Notes: generated by a model not told the origin, from the letters alone. A stretch of 64,000 bases of DNA from Bradyrhizobium genosp. L (GCF_015624485.1 NZ_CP061378.1:4898001-4962000); one strand, 5' to 3'. Shown: positions 22,806 through 32,049, numbered from the stretch's first letter. Numbers and translations are program-made.

Positions 22806-23639
22806 ATGATCTATTGGTATTGGCGCTACATACCTTGTAGGGGCGTCAAGCTGGAGTTCGACAAATTCGCTATATACCCTGACGGCGACCCAGCTCTCGT
22901 CTATCTTTATCGGAGGGATGCCAAACAACGCATTGGGATCAAACTAAAGCACATCCGCGAAGGTCGGGAAACATTCAAGAAAATTGACGGCGTAGACTTC
23001 GAAATCGCGCTACGGAGCCCGAACGGCGATGGAACGTTTGAATTCGATCCTGTGCATGTTTTTTCATTCTTGCTTATGATCAAGACTGGCGGCTGGATTA
23101 ACGCACCTGCGATTCTTAACGTCTCAATGCTCGACCAAGATTTTGAGTGCCACGACATTTTTTGCATGCCGTTTATTGAGGCCAGCCCTACTCACTATCA
23201 AGATATAGCGCTGACGAACGAGGACGCTATCTGGATCAAAGCCAACATGGCTACGGCGCTGCGTTTCACAAAGAAGGCAATGTTTCAAAATGCAATGCAA
23301 GCCCTAACGTCATTTCACTGCGTTCCCTACGCGAACGTCGCTCTTCTGCTCGCTTGGAGTGGCCTCGAGGCGCTGTTCAGGACAGAAACTGAGCTGTCTT
23401 TCCGCCTCTGCCTCTACATCGCCAATCTCCTAAAGAGTGGATCAGAGCGAGAAGAAATGTTTGAACGCCTCCGACAAAGCTACAATGCTCGTTCAAAAGT
23501 CGCCCATGGTTCAGGAGCGCGACTGGCTGAGTTGCCGGAATTGGCCTACTTCACCCGAGACGTGCTGCGTTCGTGCTTGGCAAAATGCATCGAGCTCGGT
23601 CATTTTCCAGAACCGAAGAAATTGATCTTTGGTGACTAG
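22806..23639 (+). CDS. HEPN-domain-like hypothetical protein, compositionally atypical
   Basis: The 277-residue protein is unrelated to its housekeeping neighbours and its DNA is clearly richer in A+T. Near the C-terminus is NARSKVAHGSG, an R-x4-H motif (Arg229, His234) typical of HEPN ribonuclease-type domains, in the context of a helical bundle (WSGLEALFRTETELSFRL before it) like Apea-like or RiboL-PSP HEPN families. HEPN proteins act in toxin-antitoxin and phage-abortive systems, but no partner gene is adjacent. The N-terminal part (YWYWRYIPCRGVKLEFDKFA) is not recognised. ATG 22806 follows purB by eight bases. Confidence 0.72.
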   Translation: MIYWYWRYIPCRGVKLEFDKFAIYPDGDPALVYLYRRDAKQRIGIKLKHIREGRETFKKIDGVDFEIALRSPNGDGTFEFDPVHVFSFLLMIKTGGWINAPAILNVSMLDQDFECHDIFCMPFIEASPTHYQDIALTNEDAIWIKANMATALRFTKKAMFQNAMQALTSFHCVPYANVALLLAWSGLEALFRTETELSFRLCLYIANLLKSGSEREEMFERLRQSYNARSKVAHGSGARLAELPELAYFTRDVLRSCLAKCIELGHFPEPKKLIFGD

Positions 23640-23701
23640 TCGCAGCGTGCGTGGTTGGCCGGATTTGGCTATGCGCAATCTGAGATTTGCCGTTGGAGAC
23701 G

Positions 23702-23738
23702 CAGCGCGTTACGCTACACTAATCCGCCCTACGAATTC
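23702..23738. repeat. Fragment of a dispersed repeat (gttacgctacactaatccgc)
   Basis: The sequence gcgcgttacgctacactaat, then ccgccctacg, matches the pattern of short elements (GCGTTACGCTACGCTAATCCGCCCTACG) that I associate with intergenic DNA of Bradyrhizobium and relatives. It marks the right side of the A+T-rich HEPN gene and may be a trace of its insertion. Confidence 0.45.
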
Positions 23739-23758
23739 ACAAGAAACGGACTGCTCCC

Positions 23759-24931
23759 ATGCCGATCGTCAACCGCGTTGCCGCCCTCTCCGATGAAATG
23801 GCTGCCTGGCGCCATGACTTCCACGAGAACCCCGAACTGCTCTACGAGGTGCATCGCACCGCCGGCATCGTCGCCGACAGGTTGCGCGAGTTCGGCTGCG
23901 ACGAGGTGGTGACCGGCATCGGCCGCACCGGGGTGGTCGGCGTGATCCGTGGCCGCAAGAACGGCTCGGGCAAGACCATCGGGCTCCGCGCCGACATGGA
24001 CGCGCTGCCGATCGAGGAGGCCGCCGACGTGCCCTACGCCTCGAAGGTCCCCGGCAAGATGCACGCCTGCGGCCATGACGGCCACACCGCGATGCTCCTG
24101 GGTGCCGCAAAGTATCTCGCCGAGACCCGCAATTTCGACGGCACTGCGATCGTGATCTTCCAGCCGGCCGAGGAAGGCGGCGCCGGCGGCAAGGCAATGG
24201 TCGAGGACGGGCTGATGACGCGCTGGGGCATCCAGGAGGTCTACGGCCTGCACAACATGCCCGGCCTGCCCGAAGGCCATTTCGCCACCACGCCGGGCCC
24301 GATGCTCGCCTCCTCCGACACCGTGCAGATCACGATCCGCGGCAAGGGCGGCCATGCCGGTGCCGCGCCGCACCAGGCCGTCGACAGCGTCCTGATCGGC
24401 GCCCAGGTCATCAACGCGCTGCAGTCGATCGTGTCGCGCAATGTCGATCCGCTGAAGTCGGCGGTGATCTCGATCACCATGTTCGAGGCCGGCACCGCCT
24501 TCAACGTCATCCCGGAAACGGTCAAGCTCGGCGGCACCGTGCGCACGCTCGCCCCGGAGGTACGCGATCTGGTCGAGCGCCGGATCGGCGAAGTCGCCGA
24601 CAGCATCGCGCGCGCCTATGGCGGATCGGCGGAGACGAAATACACAAGGCTCTATCCGGCCACCGTGAACCATCGGCGCGAGGCCGGCATCGCTGCCGAG
24701 ATCGCCCGCGACGTGGTCGGCGCAGACCGCGTCGACGAGAACCTGACGCCGGTGATGGGCGGCGAGGATTTCGCCTTCATGCTGGAAGCGCGCCCTGGCG
24801 CCTTCGTCTTCCTCGGCATGGGCGAAGGCCCGATGTGCCACCACCCGGCCTACAAGTTCAACGACAACATCCTCGGCCACGGCGCCTCCTACTGGGTGCG
24901 CCTGGTCGAGAAGCAGATGCCGGCGGGATAG
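23759..24931 (+). CDS. M20-family amidohydrolase (hippurate/N-acyl amino acid hydrolase-like)
   Basis: The 390-residue cytosolic metalloenzyme belongs to the M20D subfamily (HipO, N-acetyl-L-amino acid or indole-conjugate amidohydrolases). Metal-site motifs are visible: GLRADMDALP, MHACGHDGHT (Cys104, His106), PAEEGGAGGKAMVEDG, a histidine in YGLHNMPGLP, and the C-terminal CHHPAYKFND. The lid domain contains the GKGGHAGAAPHQAVD segment. The substrate cannot be chosen from sequence. It is monocistronic, with a repeat fragment just upstream. Confidence 0.92.
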   Translation: MPIVNRVAALSDEMAAWRHDFHENPELLYEVHRTAGIVADRLREFGCDEVVTGIGRTGVVGVIRGRKNGSGKTIGLRADMDALPIEEAADVPYASKVPGKMHACGHDGHTAMLLGAAKYLAETRNFDGTAIVIFQPAEEGGAGGKAMVEDGLMTRWGIQEVYGLHNMPGLPEGHFATTPGPMLASSDTVQITIRGKGGHAGAAPHQAVDSVLIGAQVINALQSIVSRNVDPLKSAVISITMFEAGTAFNVIPETVKLGGTVRTLAPEVRDLVERRIGEVADSIARAYGGSAETKYTRLYPATVNHRREAGIAAEIARDVVGADRVDENLTPVMGGEDFAFMLEARPGAFVFLGMGEGPMCHHPAYKFNDNILGHGASYWVRLVEKQMPAG

Positions 24932-24985
24932 CCACGCGCGTCATCGTTGGCTCCGGCGAGGCATCCGACAACGGCCTCGCCGGGC

Positions 24986-27418
24986 TCAATTCGGCTTGAG
25001 CGCGATCGTCATGTCCGCGGTACCCTTGTTGTTCTTGTAGAAGTAATCGAGCCCGATCCAGTTGATGATCGCGTCGTTGACGTAGACGAAAACCTCGCCG
25101 CTTTGCTTCGCAGTGAAACTCGTCTTGTAGTGCGTCGGCGCTCCCGTGCATTGGCAATCGACACTTTCAAACGGCAACACCATTTCGCCGAAGCCGCTGC
25201 CGCCGATCCGGATCACGGTTGCAAGCCAGTTCGAGGCGACCAGACGTCTGTAAGGCAGGCCACTGGTCATGAGCCAGTTCGCTTTGTCGGATCCGAAGCC
25301 ATTCGGCCCGGTCGCGATTCCCTTCTGTTGGGGATCGGGTCCGACATCCTCCCAAGGCTCGTTGACGGTCAGCGTGACGTCGTAGGTCTGCCCTTTCGTG
25401 ACCTTCATCCCGGTCGCGGTACAAAGTGCACTGGTTGCAAACGCAGCGTGCTGAGGGTCCTTCGTCACTTCGGCGGGCGCCTTGCCGGCCGCGCAAACAT
25501 GGCCGGTCGCATCATAGGCGACGAACGACACCCGGCTGACCGCCGAGGCCGTGTACCACACCAGCACCAGCAGCATGCCGAGAATGACGAGAGCGAAGAC
25601 CGACGGCAGGGTCCAATGGGTGAGGACGTAGTACATCGCCTTGTAGGGTCCGGCGCTACGCAGCCGGTAGATACGGCTGTCCGGCGGCGCCGCGGCTTGG
25701 GTGTCGGGCGTCCGCCAGATCGATCGCATGCGGTCGCGGATCCGCCCCTGCATCGCAGTGCCGTAGATCGTCAACAGCCCGACGAACACCAGTCCGGCGA
25801 ACAGCCGTTCCGGCCCCTCCCGGAATGCATCCAGCCACGGCTTCAGAAGACCCGGCAGGTAGTTCGCCACAACATCGACGGCCGGAATCAGGAACGCGAA
25901 CGGGCTTCCCGCACCGAGCCCCGGACACCAGCGCTGCAGCAGCGGCATGCAGAACAGGACCAGCAGGCCGAACATGTTGGCGAAATAGGCGACACGCCGC
26001 TTCCAGACGAGGTCAAAGACCTCCTCCTGCCGGTTGGCCCGCCGTTGCGCCTGATCCGGCGTCTCGCGGACGTGACTGCGAATGGCTCCGGACTTGTCGG
26101 TGACGCCGTAGTCCCCCGGAATCACGATCGGCACATAGCCGTCGGTGCCATGATCGATCCGATCGAACACGCCTTGATGGATCTTGGGATCCGGCCGCGG
26201 CAGCACCTCCGCGTTCTCGTCGACGAGCTGACGTTTGACGTCGTGTTCGGTGTCGGGCTCGTTGTTGAAGAGCTGCTTGATGTGGCGCCAATCGCCTTTC
26301 ACCGACAACCGGTAAGGCGCCAGGCTGTAGATGTCGGCAAGCTTGCGCGGCTTGTAGCGGTAGTATGAGCCGAACCCGCGCCGGGAGTCGTTGAGCTTGT
26401 CGAAGCGGTTGGCCAGCGGCGCGTATTGCGCGGTTTGCGCGTCGCAGAGCAGAAGCCCATAGACCCGCGCGCGAGCGATCATCCAGTCGAGCGTGAAGTA
26501 GGACAGCCCGTCCTGCGGATAGCCGCCGCCGACGTCGGAGTGGACGCCGACGAACCAGACCTGGCTGACGCGCTCCTCGTCGATCGGCGCGAGCCGTCCG
26601 TTCTCGACCCGCGGCGGCGCCCAGCCATCCATCATCGGAACGAGCTGGCGATGAGGCGCGCCGTCTTTGGCCGGCGCCTTGACGTAACGCTCGTCCCACA
26701 GCACCGGCTTGAACGCGTCGCGCTCCTCTTCGATCGCGAGCGCTTGGCAGGCGCGCTGGATCTTGCGGTTCATGAAGCGGTCGGGCAGCGAGAGCGGCCA
26801 GTACCAGTAGTCGATGGCGCGCACGATCTCGTCGATCGGTCCGCCATAGGCATCGACGGTGTCCCACACACCGAGGAATTCGATTCGGTCGACGGCAACG
26901 AACTGCTGCTCGATGTCCTGATAGCGCGGCTTGCCCATCAATGCGTGGCTGAAGAAGTCGCGGATCGCGCGCAGCACATGCAGATGGAAGCGCGCCATGG
27001 TCTTGGCCGTTCCCATCCTGCGGTATTCCCGATAGGCGACGATCGCCCACGCCCTCAGATCGGCCTCGCTGCCGTTGTACGGCGCAAGGCCGATCGTGGC
27101 GATGAAGCCCGCGACCACGCGCATGGTGAAGGATCCGCGGCTGAAACCGAAACCGAAGATGCGGTCGCCCGGCCGGTAGTTGCGGCTGCAGAAGCAATAG
27201 ATGTCGAGGATGTTGCGCTTCAGGCCGATGCCGAAGATGCCGGTGATCGCCGCCCACCATTTGAACGACGAGGTGCCGACACCGTCGTCGTAGAACGCCA
27301 CCTGCTTGGCGGCATCCCGCAGATCGAGCGCCTGGAACAGCCGCCAGACGTTGGTCTTGAAGATCTTTGCGGAGCTGTTTCCCGTCCCGTCGGACAGGAG
27401 GACAATATTCTTTGGCAT
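24986..27418 (-). CDS. DUF2235 alpha/beta hydrolase with membrane-spanning C-terminal half
   Basis: The 810-residue protein starts with a DUF2235 domain (MPKNIVLLSDGTGNS) whose nucleophile motif is GFSRG (Ser93), with VHSDVGGGYP as a probable acid/base segment. DUF2235 includes Tle1-type phospholipases. After about residue 470 come hydrophobic helices (for example FANMFGLLVLFCMPLL, LFAGLVFVGLLTIYGT and FALVILGMLLVLVWYT), then a C-terminal domain of about 200 residues rich in beta structure with several cysteines. No type VI secretion genes are near. ATG 27418 is chosen from homology. The role is unknown, perhaps membrane lipid turnover. Confidence 0.85.
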   Translation of the reverse strand: MPKNIVLLSDGTGNSSAKIFKTNVWRLFQALDLRDAAKQVAFYDDGVGTSSFKWWAAITGIFGIGLKRNILDIYCFCSRNYRPGDRIFGFGFSRGSFTMRVVAGFIATIGLAPYNGSEADLRAWAIVAYREYRRMGTAKTMARFHLHVLRAIRDFFSHALMGKPRYQDIEQQFVAVDRIEFLGVWDTVDAYGGPIDEIVRAIDYWYWPLSLPDRFMNRKIQRACQALAIEEERDAFKPVLWDERYVKAPAKDGAPHRQLVPMMDGWAPPRVENGRLAPIDEERVSQVWFVGVHSDVGGGYPQDGLSYFTLDWMIARARVYGLLLCDAQTAQYAPLANRFDKLNDSRRGFGSYYRYKPRKLADIYSLAPYRLSVKGDWRHIKQLFNNEPDTEHDVKRQLVDENAEVLPRPDPKIHQGVFDRIDHGTDGYVPIVIPGDYGVTDKSGAIRSHVRETPDQAQRRANRQEEVFDLVWKRRVAYFANMFGLLVLFCMPLLQRWCPGLGAGSPFAFLIPAVDVVANYLPGLLKPWLDAFREGPERLFAGLVFVGLLTIYGTAMQGRIRDRMRSIWRTPDTQAAAPPDSRIYRLRSAGPYKAMYYVLTHWTLPSVFALVILGMLLVLVWYTASAVSRVSFVAYDATGHVCAAGKAPAEVTKDPQHAAFATSALCTATGMKVTKGQTYDVTLTVNEPWEDVGPDPQQKGIATGPNGFGSDKANWLMTSGLPYRRLVASNWLATVIRIGGSGFGEMVLPFESVDCQCTGAPTHYKTSFTAKQSGEVFVYVNDAIINWIGLDYFYKNNKGTADMTIALKPN

Positions 27419-27533
27419 CGATGCTTCCGCCTGAAAAATCGCAAAAGCGGCATGCTTGCCTGAAATTGCCCTGCAGGCAAGACACAATCAGAAGGAGAGC
27501 GGGCTAAATTGTCGCGGACGGCCCGGTGCCGTC

Positions 27534-28097
27534 TCAGCTCGCGCCGTCCGCCTGCCCGGCGCCGACCATTCGCGCCGCGACGCGGTCGCGTCTGACGAAG
27601 TGATGGTAGGCGACCGCGAGCAGATGCAGCGCGACCAGCGCCATCAGCACATAGGCGAAGAAGATATGGCGGTGCTCGAAGGCATCCGCCGCCGCCTTGT
27701 CGGGCGAGGTGATCTGCGGCACGTGGAACAGGCCGAAGAAGCTGGAATAGTCGGGCGTGCGGGAACCGGAATGAGCCCAGCCCAACAGCGCCACCAGGAT
27801 GGTGACGAGATAGAGCGCGATGTGGCTGACACGCGCGGCGATGCGCTGCCAGGTGGGGATATCGGCCGGCAGTTCCGGCGTCGGATTGACGCCGCGCCAG
27901 ACCAGCCGGAGCACGGTCAGGAGCAGCACCAGATAGCCGATATCGGCGTGGATCGAGCGGTAGAAGTAGCGGTCCGCCCGCGCCGGGAAATGGTTCATCC
28001 ACCAGCCATAGGCCAGCATGCCGATGATGGCGATGCCGAGCACCCAATGGAACGCGCGGGCGAGCGAGCCCCAGTTCGCAGCGGTATTGCGGATCAT
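27534..28097 (-). CDS. Cytochrome b561 family protein
   Basis: The 187-residue integral membrane protein has about four transmembrane helices and the histidines expected for two b hemes: AFHWVLGIAIIG, YRSIHADIGYLVLLLTVLRL, RVSHIALYLVTILVALLGW and IFFAYVLMALVALHLLAVAYHH. The family moves electrons between quinol or ascorbate-type donors and periplasmic acceptors, and some members act as superoxide oxidases. It is divergent from murI. No cytochrome c or dehydrogenase partner lies beside it. Confidence 0.92.
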   Translation of the reverse strand: MIRNTAANWGSLARAFHWVLGIAIIGMLAYGWWMNHFPARADRYFYRSIHADIGYLVLLLTVLRLVWRGVNPTPELPADIPTWQRIAARVSHIALYLVTILVALLGWAHSGSRTPDYSSFFGLFHVPQITSPDKAAADAFEHRHIFFAYVLMALVALHLLAVAYHHFVRRDRVAARMVGAGQADGAS

Positions 28098-28292
28098 TGG
28101 CCAGGCCCCCCTGCGGCCCTCGTTCGGATTTTGTACGCCACGGCAATGGCTTGCCCTAATAGTTACAGCTATCGGTCAAGCCTATATGAAATTCCCCGAT
28201 TTCACCGCCTTGTGTCGTCGCCTTGTCGCCCCGGGCCGCCGGGAGGCCAAAAACAACTGAATGGTAACCCTGGTTCGGATAGGATTTTGCAC

Positions 28293-29090
28293 GTGGCAGG
28301 CCCCCCAACCATCCTCGTCTTCGATTCCGGCCTCGGCGGCCTGACGGTGCTGCGCGAGATCGTTCGCGCCCGGCCGGACGCGCATTATGTCTATGTCGCC
28401 GACGACGCCTTCTTTCCCTACGGCCACCATACCGAGGAGGAGATCATCGCCCGCGTCGTGCCGCTGGTCGGCGATTTGATCGCGGCGCATGCGCCCGACC
28501 TCGTCGTGATCGCCTGCAATACCGCTTCCACGCTGGTGATGTCGCACCTGCGCGATGCCTATTCCCTGCCCTTTGTCGGCACCGTGCCGGCGATCAAGCC
28601 GGCCTGCGCCTCATCGAAGACGCGGCGCGTCTCGGTGCTCGGCACCAAGGGGACCGTGAAGCGGGAATACACCCGCAAGCTGATCTCGGATTTCGCGCAA
28701 GGTTGCGAGGTGACCTTGGTCGGCTCCGGCGAGCTCGCCTCGCTCGCGGAAGCCGCGCTCAGCGGGCAGACCGTGCGCGACGCTGACATCGCCGCCGAGC
28801 TCGCGCCCTGCTTCATCGGCCACGGTGCCGATGATCCCGCCCGCACCGACACCGTCGTGCTCGCCTGCACGCATTATCCGCTGCTTCTGGAACGGCTGAC
28901 GAGGCTCGCACCCTGGCCGGTCGACTGGATCGACCCGGCGCCCGCGATCGCCCGCCGCGTCGCCGACCTGCTCGGCCCGGTTGGCGGCGAGAGCGACACG
29001 GCCGGCGCCGAGATGATCTTCACCTCGAAGCGCCCGCACGAGCTGACCGCGGCGCTGACGCCGTTTTTCGGCGGCCGCGTCCCCGCCTGA
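28293..29090 (+). CDS. murI: Glutamate racemase
   Basis: The 265-residue enzyme makes D-glutamate for peptidoglycan. It has both catalytic cysteine motifs, IACNTASTLV and LACTHYPLLL, and the N-terminal FDSGLGGLTVLREI. GTG 28293 is preferred as start because AGGA lies eight bases upstream and homology begins within a few residues; TTG 28287 is the alternative. The length fits the family. It stands alone between cytochrome b561 and the DUF3147 genes. Confidence 0.95.
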   Translation: MAGPPTILVFDSGLGGLTVLREIVRARPDAHYVYVADDAFFPYGHHTEEEIIARVVPLVGDLIAAHAPDLVVIACNTASTLVMSHLRDAYSLPFVGTVPAIKPACASSKTRRVSVLGTKGTVKREYTRKLISDFAQGCEVTLVGSGELASLAEAALSGQTVRDADIAAELAPCFIGHGADDPARTDTVVLACTHYPLLLERLTRLAPWPVDWIDPAPAIARRVADLLGPVGGESDTAGAEMIFTSKRPHELTAALTPFFGGRVPA

Positions 29091-29118
29091 GCCATTCCAG
29101 CGGCGACCACTGCCCCCG

Positions 29119-29556
29119 TCACGTCCGCGGACCTGATCGGATCTTGCGCCGCACGTACCAGGCCGTCACCGAGACGATTAGCCAGGCAAGCGAGGCGCCG
29201 ATGAAGGCGCCGGCGATGCTGCGTTCGACCGTGACCGAGAAGACCAACGCAAAGGCCAGCATGCCGAGTGCTCCGAGCGCGGCGCCGGCGGCGTCAAGCG
29301 CGGCTGCCTGCTGCCCGCGCCGTTCACCGTTGAGGCCGGCGTCTCGCTTGCGGCGGATTTCATGCTTCTCGATCAGGGTTGCGCTGGCGCAGAAGATCGC
29401 AGGAAGGGCAAGAAACACGCCGCCGGCGGAGGCTCCGTAACGACTGCCGACGAGGCCGGTGAAGACCGTCGCACCACCGCCGAGCACGAAACGGATCAGA
29501 TATTCGTACCAACGGCCTTCCCTGAGGGAGGATGGCGAGCAGCGGATCGGCGTCAT
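29119..29556 (-). CDS. DUF3147-like small membrane protein (second copy)
   Basis: The 145-residue protein has four or so hydrophobic helices (YLIRFVLGGGATVFTGLVG, FLALPAIFCASATLI, LGALGMLAFALVFSVTV and GAFIGASLAWLIVSVTAWYV). The start resembles that of the neighbouring 115-residue protein (both open with an IRF(V/L)LGG segment), so the two look like diverged paralogues. Its ATG overlaps the stop of that gene (ATGA). No enzymatic motif is seen; a role in the envelope beside the PAP2 phosphatase is inferred from the operon. Confidence 0.75.
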   Translation of the reverse strand: MTPIRCSPSSLREGRWYEYLIRFVLGGGATVFTGLVGSRYGASAGGVFLALPAIFCASATLIEKHEIRRKRDAGLNGERRGQQAAALDAAGAALGALGMLAFALVFSVTVERSIAGAFIGASLAWLIVSVTAWYVRRKIRSGPRT

Positions 29557-29900
29557 GCCCGGCCTCCGGCGAGGCTCAGGAGCCCGAAGGCAACGACCAG
29601 CCAAATGACGAGCGACAATGACGTTGCGGCCGCGGCGCGCAATCTCGTGCGAGTGAGGAGATGGCAGACGACGACGCTGTAGACGGCAAGCGCGATTGCG
29701 CCTGCCATCATCGCTCGGCCCTGCAGGCCGGCATAATCGGCGCCGTGCCGATAGACGGCGATGGCGAGCGTGGCCAGCGCCACGGACGGCGCCGCGCCGA
29801 ACAGACCGGCGAAGCTCTTGGGACGCATCACGTCGCCAAGGATGGCGAAGGCCGATACGACCACGCCGCCGAGGAGAAAACGGATGACGTATTCGGTCAT
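29553..29900 (-). CDS. DUF3147-like small membrane protein (first copy)
   Basis: The 115-residue protein is almost entirely hydrophobic, with helices at about 4-24, 31-51, 60-80 and 90-111 (for example YVIRFLLGGVVVSAFAILGD and LSLVIWLVVAFGLLSLAGG). ATG 29900 overlaps the stop of the PAP2 gene by four bases, and its own stop overlaps the next gene likewise, so the three are a tight operon. The family has no established function. Confidence 0.78.
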   Translation of the reverse strand: MTEYVIRFLLGGVVVSAFAILGDVMRPKSFAGLFGAAPSVALATLAIAVYRHGADYAGLQGRAMMAGAIALAVYSVVVCHLLTRTRLRAAAATSLSLVIWLVVAFGLLSLAGGRA

Positions 29901-30547
29901 TTCGCTTCGGTCCGCAGTTTCGATTGCGACCTGGCCTGCTTTGCAGCGTCGGCGGGATAGCCGGTCCATAATCGCAGTGACCGTTCAAGCACCGCGCCCA
30001 GCGCAAATCCCGCCGCCACGTCGCTCGCCCAGTGCGCCAGAACCGCAATGCGAGTTAGCGAGAGCCCGACCGCAAGCGCCCGGATGACCCGGCGGGGACC
30101 GGCCGGCAACGCCCCCGCCGCGGATGCGAGCGCGCCCATGTGCAGCGCGTGACCGGATGGAAAAGCATCTTCGCGCTTGCCGGAGAAGGAGATGCCGTGG
30201 ACATGGCCGACGACGGTTCGACGATCGGGTCGGGTCTGATCGAACAGGATTTTCAGGGCGTGTGGAAATAGCGACGCCGCGAGCGTCACCAGCAGCGCGT
30301 GGTTGCCGGCGCACCGCAGTTCCTCGCTGCGCCCGCGCGACGCAAGCCATCCGGCCGCGGCGAGAACGAGCAGGACCTTCTCGTCCGCGCCCCAGGTCAA
30401 GGCCCGCGCGATCTGCTCGGGAGCGGGCGCGGTATCGCGGGCAATCGTCCGTGCGATCGCGACGTCCGCGCCGGTCGGCCGGACTTTGATCGGAAAGGTT
30501 CGCCCACCGCGAGGGCGGCTTGCTCGGATACCGATGGCAGTGCGCAT
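29897..30547 (-). CDS. PAP2-family phosphatase
   Basis: The 216-residue membrane protein has the three-part acid phosphatase signature: KILFDQTRPDR (motif 1), FPSGHALHMGA (motif 2 with His), and RIAVLAHWASDVAAGFALG (motif 3 with His and Asp). Such enzymes dephosphorylate phosphatidic acid, undecaprenyl diphosphate or similar lipids. ATG 30547 is preferred; a TTG at 30580 would add 11 residues. It heads an operon with two DUF3147-like membrane proteins. Confidence 0.9.
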   Translation of the reverse strand: MRTAIGIRASRPRGGRTFPIKVRPTGADVAIARTIARDTAPAPEQIARALTWGADEKVLLVLAAAGWLASRGRSEELRCAGNHALLVTLAASLFPHALKILFDQTRPDRRTVVGHVHGISFSGKREDAFPSGHALHMGALASAAGALPAGPRRVIRALAVGLSLTRIAVLAHWASDVAAGFALGAVLERSLRLWTGYPADAAKQARSQSKLRTEAK

Positions 30548-30669
30548 GGCTCTCAGGCTGAAAGTCAGGTTCCTTTCCAACGCACCAACTGCCGTCCTGA
30601 TCCAACGCGCTGGAATAGAGCATCCAGCAACGCTCGGCCGCGCCGCGGTCTTCCAGGAATGGCGACCGC

Positions 30670-32049
30670 TTAGAATTTGACGACTGCGCGCAATCCCAGG
30701 ACCGTTGCATCCCCAAGATGTTTGCCGCGCAATACGCCGAGCGGATCAGTCGCACCGCCGCCGGGACGATGGATGAACTGGACATTGGGCTGAAGCGCGA
30801 GCCCTGGCTGGACTTCATACTGATAGGCGGCAGTCAACAGGGTTTCGGAACTGCGCAGAGGCCACCCGATCCCCTCGATCGACTGAAAGTCGCGGTCGAG
30901 CGCCTGGGCACGCGGCGACACGCGTGCATAGGCCGCCGCCATCCCGAACTTGTCGTGCGGCCTGCTGTCATCGAGCCCGACGAATTCGAGACCACCATCG
31001 GCATAGACGTCGATGAGGTTGCGGTCCGGCGGACTGTAGGACGCCCGCGCGAAGATGCCGATGCCCCGGTCATTGTCCGAGCCGACACGGAACAGCTTCT
31101 GCTCGAAAACTGCGTAGACGCCGTAATCTCCGGTCAAGCCCGCGGCCGTTCCGGCGCTTGCGGGATCCGCCAGCGAAAGACCCGAGCTATCGAACCGTTC
31201 GTCCGCGAAAGCGCCAAAATGCCGCCAGCCGCCGATCTTGAATTTGCCGGCGAGGCCTGGATCGCCCTTCTTCGTATGCCACTGGAATTGAGCCTCGTAG
31301 AGCAATAAAGGTGGGTCGTTGACCCGGAAGTTCACGCCATACCTGTCGCGCAGTTGCGGATCGTTGGTGCCGGGTCCGGCGGCGTTGCCGTCGAATAGCG
31401 CGCCGATCAGGGTGAGATTGTCGGTCGCATCGGCGCGCAGGCGTGCGCCCATCGTTGCGAGCGGTGGCGATGGTCCGCCGCTCGGCAAATCGAGCGACGC
31501 GCCGGCCGGCCAGCCGAGCGAGGCATTGGTGAAAACGTCGGTGTATTTCGACGTCATGAACTCCGTGTCGGCGGCAAGCTGCCCCGCACGCAGGGCAATC
31601 TTGTCACCCCATTTTTTCTCGATCCAGACCTCGTAGAGCCGCGTCGTCGGCAGCGCCTCGATGCCGCTGACGTCCAGGTCATTGAACAGCGCTCCACGCG
31701 AGAGGCCGCCGCCGTCGATCTGAAAGACATTGGCGTGAAAGGCCAGCTGCTTGAGGCCAATCAGCTTCTCGAAATCGACATCGACCGCGAAATTGATGCG
31801 GTCCTCGTAGACGGCGCTCTGCTTCGCGCCACCGACCGGGTTGCCGAGCACTTCGCCAATGTAGGTGACCGCGAACTTGATGCCCTGCTTGCCGAACGGA
31901 TTGGGCAATAGACCCAGCGTTGCTTCCTCGACCGTGCTTTCCCCTGTATCGGGATCCGCCGGCTTGAGGTCGTCGGTCTTCTTGTCCTCCTGCGCAAGCC
32001 CCGGCCCGCAGAGCAGGACCAGAGCCACGACAATCATCCAAGAGCGCAT
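30670..32049 (-). CDS. OprB-type carbohydrate porin
   Basis: The 459-residue outer-membrane protein begins with a signal peptide (MRSWMIVVALVLLCGPGLAQ) and continues as alternating beta strands and turns, ending in a C-terminal aromatic residue (VVKF) as outer-membrane barrels do. Features of the OprB family include GDKIALRAGQLAADTEFMTS, NASLGWPA and EIGWR-like strand repeats such as FKIGGWRHFGAF. It probably admits sugars or related small solutes. No transport operon is adjacent. Confidence 0.88.
   Translation of the reverse strand: MRSWMIVVALVLLCGPGLAQEDKKTDDLKPADPDTGESTVEEATLGLLPNPFGKQGIKFAVTYIGEVLGNPVGGAKQSAVYEDRINFAVDVDFEKLIGLKQLAFHANVFQIDGGGLSRGALFNDLDVSGIEALPTTRLYEVWIEKKWGDKIALRAGQLAADTEFMTSKYTDVFTNASLGWPAGASLDLPSGGPSPPLATMGARLRADATDNLTLIGALFDGNAAGPGTNDPQLRDRYGVNFRVNDPPLLLYEAQFQWHTKKGDPGLAGKFKIGGWRHFGAFADERFDSSGLSLADPASAGTAAGLTGDYGVYAVFEQKLFRVGSDNDRGIGIFARASYSPPDRNLIDVYADGGLEFVGLDDSRPHDKFGMAAAYARVSPRAQALDRDFQSIEGIGWPLRSSETLLTAAYQYEVQPGLALQPNVQFIHRPGGGATDPLGVLRGKHLGDATVLGLRAVVKF

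Noticed and set aside
24947..26368. Long plus-strand frame opposite the DUF2235 gene
   Set aside because: Arg/Asp/His-rich translation with no motif; the minus strand encodes the clear hydrolase.
29557..30048. Extension of the second DUF3147 frame to 30048
   Set aside because: It runs through the first DUF3147 gene and the PAP2 gene in another frame; the ATGA overlap at 29556 marks the real start.
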